From Myroides sp. NP-2 (GTDB lineage Bacteria > Bacteroidota > Bacteroidia > Flavobacteriales > Flavobacteriaceae): a stretch of 64,000 nt of DNA. How positions within the stretch are numbered: position 1 is the stretch's first letter; each line of letters begins with the position of its first letter. The notes under the pieces are model-generated. The model was given only the letters and a program-made list of their open reading frames with translations. It was not told where the DNA came from and made no database searches. The position numbers and the translations under genes were made by a program. Below are positions 59,229-64,000 of the stretch, one piece after another. The DNA is taken from positions 124,001-188,000 of the forward strand of contig NZ_JACHTD010000001.1 in assembly GCF_014145665.1 (NCBI RefSeq), in the 5' to 3' direction.

Positions 59229-61607
59229 CTATTTGCTACTCCTACTTTTTTCTTCAAAGTTGGCTTCTTTGATGTTCTTTTTGTTTGAACTATCTCCAAA
59301 AGTATAAGTTGCTGCAAGGGTTAATCTTCTGCTGTTCCACGTATTGCTGAAGGTTTGTATATTGTCTGTGAAATAAGAGGTGCCACTTGATTTACCCGTG
59401 TTGAATACGTCCGATAACGTCAAACTTAGATTTAATTTTTTGTTGAGTAAATTCGCTTTTACCCCTGTTGATAGGGATTGATACTTTCCATAACTCGTAT
59501 TGTCTTCTTTATGTGGCACTTGATGATACCAATTTAAAAATAGACTCAGGGTTTTAGCTTGGTTTACTGTAAAAGTATTTTGTGAATAATAGCTGAATCC
59601 AATGCCTTTTTGAGCAACGTGATTCGCTAATTTATTGCGGTAGTACGCGTCTGATAGATACGCATCTAATCCTGTACTCGTTTGCCACCATCCCGTTATT
59701 TTTTCACTGTAAGACACATTTAATCCATAGGTGTCATTGTTGAGAATGTTGTAATACGTACTGATGAAAACATCGTTTTCCATGGTAGAATATTGATCAA
59801 ATGAATTTGTGCTATGGTAGTAGTTTAAACTCACCGATAGGGCACCGTGAAATAAATAGCTTAACTCGTAATTATCGGTAAAGGAAGGGTCTAATTCGGG
59901 GTTTCCAGCGTTGTACGAATAGCTATTCGCATAGTAGCGGAAAGGATTCAAAATACTAGAATACGGGCGGTTGATACGTTTGGAATAGCTGAGGTTAAAC
60001 GCGTGATTTTCATTGGGGGTATAAGAAATATAAGCCGTTGGAAACCATTTGTTGTACGACTTTTTGAATTTCTCATTTGTGTCTACTAAATGACCTTCAA
60101 CTTCGGTTTGCTCAAATCTCAAACCTCCTTTTACACTCCATTTATCGTTTATTTTTTTGTGTATACTCAAATATCCCGCATAATTGTCTTCCTGATAATT
60201 AAAGCGATTGCTGCGTGTAGTGTCATAGACGAATTGCCCTTCCGCTCCGTTGTAATATAAGATTTTGGAACGGTTGTCGTAGTTGGAATATTTCCCCCCA
60301 AACTCAACATCCGCCCAGGGTAATTTAAACATAAGATCTGCTGTAGCACTCCAAATCTGATAGTTTAAATCGTTGGTGAAATAGGTCGATCTCCTGTAGT
60401 TACTCGGAGTGTTGTGCTCATCCATTGTCGTTTTCTCCTCCGGTACAGTGGTAAAATAATTAATCCCCAAAGACAATTTACTCCCTAAAGTGTCTAGGTT
60501 ATGATCGTAAAAAGTATTGAATGTGTGATATATATTGTCAGAAGTTACTTTTGTTAATGAGTTAATTATAGAATCTGTTGTTTGTTGGGCAACAGAAATA
60601 TACTTCGAAATATTGTTGTTTTTTGTTTCTGTTTTGTACTTCGATAAGTCATAGGTCAAACCAATTACTCCGTTTTTTGACAGTTGATAATTCGTGGTTA
60701 AGTTTAATCCACCAGCAGTATAATCTCCCGTTGGATCGCCATAAGCATCTAAGATACGGTTCTCGTCTCGGTAAGCATAAGTGTTTTTATTGCCATATTT
60801 CCCTTTGTTGCCATTTGCTTTCAACATCATATTCCATTTTTTGTTTTGATAGTTTAAGCTAGCATTAGTTGAGGCAAAATTGAAGTTGTTGTAACTATAT
60901 GAACTGCTGATTGAACCATATAGGCCTAGCGATTTGTTTTTCTTCAATACAATGTTGATCAAACCGCTATTCCCACTCGCCTCATATTTTGCAGGGGGAT
61001 TGGTAATGACTTCGATTTTTTCAATATCGTCTGAACGCAATGTCTTTAAGTAATTCGTTAAAGCATCCCCTTGAAGATGAACAATTTTATCGTCAATCAT
61101 CACGGTTACATTGCTTTTGCCAACAATGCTAATCTTGTCGTTTTGAACTTTAATTAGGGGAGTATTAGTCAAGGCTTCCATCGCATCCATCCCTTGGGAG
61201 GCAATGCTATTGGCAGTATTGAAAACCAAACGGTCCGCTTTGCGCTCAACGAGTTTCTTTTCCGCTTGAAGGACAATCTCCCCTAATTGCGTAGTCGATT
61301 CCGTTGTGATTTCCCCTAAGTCTAGATCGTTTTCCAGGATAATGTCTTTGGTGTAAAGCAATTGCCCCAAGTAATGAATATTGAGCTTGTACGAGTCAGA
61401 AGGTAGATTCGTGAGTTGAAAGTCTCCAGTTTCAGAGGTAAATCCTTGTTGGGCAAGCTGATTATTCGACCCTTTGAGCAGGTGTATTTCCGCAAAGTCT
61501 ATGGGCTGATTTTCTTGGTTGAGTACTTTTCCCTTTAAGCTATTTTGTGCTTGTAGCGCGACAATACCACATAAAAACATCATAAATAGTGTAAGTTTCT
61601 TTTTCAT
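59229..61607 (-). CDS. Outer-membrane beta-barrel (TonB-type) protein with CarboxypepD_reg-like domain
   Basis: A 792-residue outer-membrane protein with a signal peptide (MKKKLTLFMMFLCGIVALQAQ), a CarboxypepD_reg-like repeat (SLKGKVLNQENQPIDFAEIH, residues 22-100), a TonB plug (QLGEIVLQAEKKLVERKADR, SIVGKSNVTVMIDDKIV, IEKIEVITNPPAKYEASGNS at about 110-220), and a barrel to the end. The plug's NPPAKYEASGNSGLINIVLK is a hallmark of this family (OMP_b-brl_3). The substrate is unknown. A paralogous gene follows upstream in the same orientation. An inverted repeat lies just upstream of the start. Confidence 0.9.
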   Translation of the reverse strand: MKKKLTLFMMFLCGIVALQAQNSLKGKVLNQENQPIDFAEIHLLKGSNNQLAQQGFTSETGDFQLTNLPSDSYKLNIHYLGQLLYTKDIILENDLDLGEITTESTTQLGEIVLQAEKKLVERKADRLVFNTANSIASQGMDAMEALTNTPLIKVQNDKISIVGKSNVTVMIDDKIVHLQGDALTNYLKTLRSDDIEKIEVITNPPAKYEASGNSGLINIVLKKNKSLGLYGSISSSYSYNNFNFASTNASLNYQNKKWNMMLKANGNKGKYGNKNTYAYRDENRILDAYGDPTGDYTAGGLNLTTNYQLSKNGVIGLTYDLSKYKTETKNNNISKYISVAQQTTDSIINSLTKVTSDNIYHTFNTFYDHNLDTLGSKLSLGINYFTTVPEEKTTMDEHNTPSNYRRSTYFTNDLNYQIWSATADLMFKLPWADVEFGGKYSNYDNRSKILYYNGAEGQFVYDTTRSNRFNYQEDNYAGYLSIHKKINDKWSVKGGLRFEQTEVEGHLVDTNEKFKKSYNKWFPTAYISYTPNENHAFNLSYSKRINRPYSSILNPFRYYANSYSYNAGNPELDPSFTDNYELSYLFHGALSVSLNYYHSTNSFDQYSTMENDVFISTYYNILNNDTYGLNVSYSEKITGWWQTSTGLDAYLSDAYYRNKLANHVAQKGIGFSYYSQNTFTVNQAKTLSLFLNWYHQVPHKEDNTSYGKYQSLSTGVKANLLNKKLNLSLTLSDVFNTGKSSGTSYFTDNIQTFSNTWNSRRLTLAATYTFGDSSNKKNIKEANFEEKSRSSK

Positions 61608-61621
61608 AAGGTTTGAGTTAA

Positions 61622-61667
61622 AACCTACTTATTAACAGTGTTGATAAGGTTGTTAACAAGTAGGGTT
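61622..61667. promoter_or_regulatory. Inverted repeat upstream of the outer-membrane protein gene
   Basis: AACCTACTTATTAAC (61622-61636) pairs with GTTAACAAGTAGGGTT (61652-61667) with one mismatch and one bulge. The first arm begins 14 bp upstream of the ATG at 61607. It may be an operator or an mRNA hairpin near the start codon. Confidence 0.5.
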
Positions 61668-61826
61668 ATTTCTGTTTGTAACTGAGTTGATTCTCATTAG
61701 TAGCAAGAGTAATGGTTTTGTTACCACTATTTTATAATTGTTAATAACTTTTGTATGCACAAGCTGTAAATGCCTTTTATACGACTCTATATTTACTCTT
61801 ATTAACATAGTTATAAACAATGCTAT

Positions 61827-64000
61827 TTACTTTCTGTTGATAATTTCTTTGTTGCTCCCTTGACGTTCGCTTACCTTTATTTTTGAATTTCCAAAGCTGA
61901 AGCTCAACCCCAATGTAAAATAGCGGTTGTCGCTGTACATATCATAGTCTTGCTTAACGCCATCCGACGTTGCTGCCGCTCTCAAGTTGGAAGTTCTAAA
62001 TATATCGTGCATATAGGCAGATAGATTTAATTTTTTGTCTAACATGGCGTATTTCATTCCCAGGTTTAATCCGTGCATCGGTTTGAGCTTCCAGTTTCCG
62101 TTGTTTAATTTGGATTGATAAAAATAATCTACTTGGGCCTGAAGCGTTTTGTCAGCATTTAGATGGATCGTATTGTTCGAGTTGAAGTAATACCCCATAC
62201 CATTGCTTGTCTTTAGGTCAATAGGCAGTATTAATTTAGTGCTGTTGTAAAATACACTTACCGTGTTTTGTGCATTCAACCAGTACCAGGCGTCGTGAAT
62301 ATGTGAAAGGCTTAGGTTGTAGTTTTCCGCATCAAAGACATTAGCCTGTTGTAAAATTTGGATATTGTTGACTTTGTCAATGGTAGCGAATTGCGTCGCT
62401 AAATCTTTCACTTTCGAATAAGAAGCGTTGATAAACAGCTTGTTTTTTAGGGTATACCCCATGGTTATTGCATTGGTGAAGGTCGGTCTTAACGAGGGAT
62501 CTCCTGTTACGTAGTTGTACTCGTTCACATACCATCTAAACGGATTTAATTGCCAAAAGGAAGGACGATTAATGCGGCGGTTAGCGGTAAGGGAAAAGGT
62601 GTGGTCAGCATGCATTTTGTACTGAATATATACACTAGGGAAAAGCTCTGTATAGCTGGTCTTTTCTTTAGATTGATGGGCAGCAGATTCACCAACCGTT
62701 TGTGTGCTTTCTAAGCGCAAACCCACTTGGGCTTCCCATCGCTCAGCAAATGATTTTGAAGCACTAATATAGGCTGCTTGAATATTCTCCCTGTATACGA
62801 AGTGATCGGCTTGGATGATTTCTCTTGTGGTTGATCCTGCATGGGTATTAAACGAATTGGCGTTGTTGATTGTTTGTACATAACTCACTTTGGCTCCATA
62901 GCTGAGGTTGACAAAAGATAACGGCTGTTCTACGTCCAGTTTAGCGCTGTAATTATCGATGGTTTGATCGCCATCTGTTTGAGAATATTGATCTTTGTTA
63001 ACAACGTTATCAACAGCTGTTGTTTTTGTGTTGAAAACTCGATTTTTTTGTGTTGAATAGTTAAAGTAATCCAAGTCTAAGTTGAGTTTAGTTCCCACTG
63101 TATCAAAGGAATGATTAAAATTTAAATTGACTGCGTGATTGTTGAAATCTGGCGTCGATTTTCCCTTCGTTTCTATGTTTTTAATTAAGTTATCAACAAG
63201 GTTATACACATGTGTTTGATTTTTGTCCTCTGTATCCTGTTTGTACGTATTGCCCCTGTATTGAACCCCAAATCCCGTTGCTGGAGTTGCTCGGTAATCC
63301 AATTGGAACGTACCCGATAAATCCTCTTTTTTCTTCGTTTCGCGAAATACCGTTCTCCATGTTTCAGTAGGGTAGTGTAAATCCATTTTTCCAATTTCTT
63401 GGTTGTAACCCGTGCTGGCGTTAATGGATGCGGCAAGAGATACTTTGTTCTTGCTGTAGTTGAATACATTGCTGAACTTGTAGGTTGCCTTGTCAGCCGT
63501 TTCAAATCCAGTGCTAATTTGATTGTTCCAGGCGTTGTGTTTGCCTTCTTTTAGCACGATATTGATTAATCCACTATTGCCACTTGCTTCGTATTTGGCT
63601 GGGGGCGTTGTGATAACCTCTATTTTTTTTATCGTTTCTGACGGTATGGTGCTCAAGTAATTGATCAGATCTTCTCCCGTAAGGGGGAGGAGTTTATTGT
63701 TGACCATGACCTGCATACTGCTTTTTCCAATCTGGGCAACCTGATCTTTATCTACTTTTAGCCCAGGTGTAAGTCGCAATACCTCTTTGGCATTGCTGTT
63801 GTTCGCGTGTACCGATTGTTCTATATTAAACACCGTACGGTCAATTTTGTGCTCCACTAATTTGGCTTGTGTCGTCACAACAATTTCGTCTAATTGTTGG
63901 TCACTTTGGATGACAATAGGCTCTAATTGATGATCTGCCTGAATAGACAGTGTAGTTTCGTATTGCTTTATGCCTAGTACTTGAATGCGCAATATATACG
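61827..64000 (-). CDS. Outer-membrane beta-barrel (TonB-type) protein, paralogue of the previous gene (5' end outside window)
   Basis: The frame is open at the window edge; 722 residues plus an unseen signal peptide and N-terminal domain. The visible start (YILRIQVLGIKQYETTL) is the end of a CarboxypepD_reg-like domain, followed by the plug (QLDEIVVTTQAKLVEHKIDR, QIGKSSMQVMVNNKLLPLTG, IEVITTPPAKYEASGNSGLI) and barrel. The plug closely parallels the gene at 59229 (IEKIEVITNPPAKYEASGNS), so the two are duplicates. The C-terminus is NRYFTLGLSFSFGNSKIKV before a basic tail. Each gene has its own upstream spacer (about 220 bp). Confidence 0.88.
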   Translation of the reverse strand, partial: YILRIQVLGIKQYETTLSIQADHQLEPIVIQSDQQLDEIVVTTQAKLVEHKIDRTVFNIEQSVHANNSNAKEVLRLTPGLKVDKDQVAQIGKSSMQVMVNNKLLPLTGEDLINYLSTIPSETIKKIEVITTPPAKYEASGNSGLINIVLKEGKHNAWNNQISTGFETADKATYKFSNVFNYSKNKVSLAASINASTGYNQEIGKMDLHYPTETWRTVFRETKKKEDLSGTFQLDYRATPATGFGVQYRGNTYKQDTEDKNQTHVYNLVDNLIKNIETKGKSTPDFNNHAVNLNFNHSFDTVGTKLNLDLDYFNYSTQKNRVFNTKTTAVDNVVNKDQYSQTDGDQTIDNYSAKLDVEQPLSFVNLSYGAKVSYVQTINNANSFNTHAGSTTREIIQADHFVYRENIQAAYISASKSFAERWEAQVGLRLESTQTVGESAAHQSKEKTSYTELFPSVYIQYKMHADHTFSLTANRRINRPSFWQLNPFRWYVNEYNYVTGDPSLRPTFTNAITMGYTLKNKLFINASYSKVKDLATQFATIDKVNNIQILQQANVFDAENYNLSLSHIHDAWYWLNAQNTVSVFYNSTKLILPIDLKTSNGMGYYFNSNNTIHLNADKTLQAQVDYFYQSKLNNGNWKLKPMHGLNLGMKYAMLDKKLNLSAYMHDIFRTSNLRAAATSDGVKQDYDMYSDNRYFTLGLSFSFGNSKIKVSERQGSNKEIINRK

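Overview
The window looks like a stretch of chromosome from a Flavobacteriaceae bacterium, most like Myroides or a close relative. This is inferred from AT-rich coding sequence, many proteins with Bacteroidota-specific families (DUF5103/T9SS Plug, two outer-membrane beta-barrel TonB-type proteins, many short lipoproteins with an SC/AC lipobox), weak or absent Shine-Dalgarno sequences, and repeated TAnnTTTG promoter -7 elements. The genus call rests on memory of sequence style, not on a search.

Layout. 1-13.7 kb is mostly housekeeping on the minus strand: a partial aspartate-type aminotransferase, rsmG on plus, a universal stress protein paired with a BCCT betaine-type transporter, pruA with apaG and the DUF5103 gene, a HAD phosphatase, a methyltransferase, map, a VOC protein, a thioredoxin-like lipoprotein and gpmI. 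13.9-23 kb holds two murein L,D-transpeptidases around a small lipoprotein, a TonB-dependent receptor, a WG-repeat protein, and an SDR plus AsmA-like operon. 23-29 kb carries envelope lipoproteins, an OmpA-like lipoprotein and a divergent TPR-histidine kinase/LuxR regulator pair; this block is bracketed by two copies of a roughly 60-bp element ending in a hairpin. 29-38 kb contains a YgiB/YgiC-like (glutathionylspermidine synthase) operon, an AraC regulator, tRNA-Trp, a tandem pair of identical CAT-anticodon tRNAs, small secreted or membrane proteins, and two probable small membrane ORFs of 32 and 49 codons.

38-53 kb is the most interesting part. After rbfA and a LolC/E-type permease comes a tightly coupled operon: an 866-aa Sel1-repeat protein, an Hsp90-family ATPase overlapping it by one base, and two paralogous all-helical proteins of 361 and 352 aa that also overlap or abut. 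A strong terminator ends it. Next is a 1181-aa protein of unknown function, then a polymorphic-toxin gene split by a frameshift whose C-terminus is a zincin-like metallopeptidase (HEMSH), its probable immunity gene, and an orphan duplicate of the pre-toxin segment (about 94% identical over 173 bp) that ends in a stop. This has the architecture of a toxin-diversification locus. Joining it to the Sel1-Hsp90 chaperone-like operon as one system is an inference from adjacency.

53-64 kb holds an ABC-F protein with a roughly 210-nt leader, an acidic hypothetical protein divergent from an SF2 helicase that carries C-terminal transmembrane segments, and two paralogous outer-membrane beta-barrel (TonB-type) genes, the last one cut by the window edge.

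Limits: no similarity searches or folding could be run. Family names come from recognised motifs, residue positions are approximate where stated as such, and promoters and terminators are read by eye.
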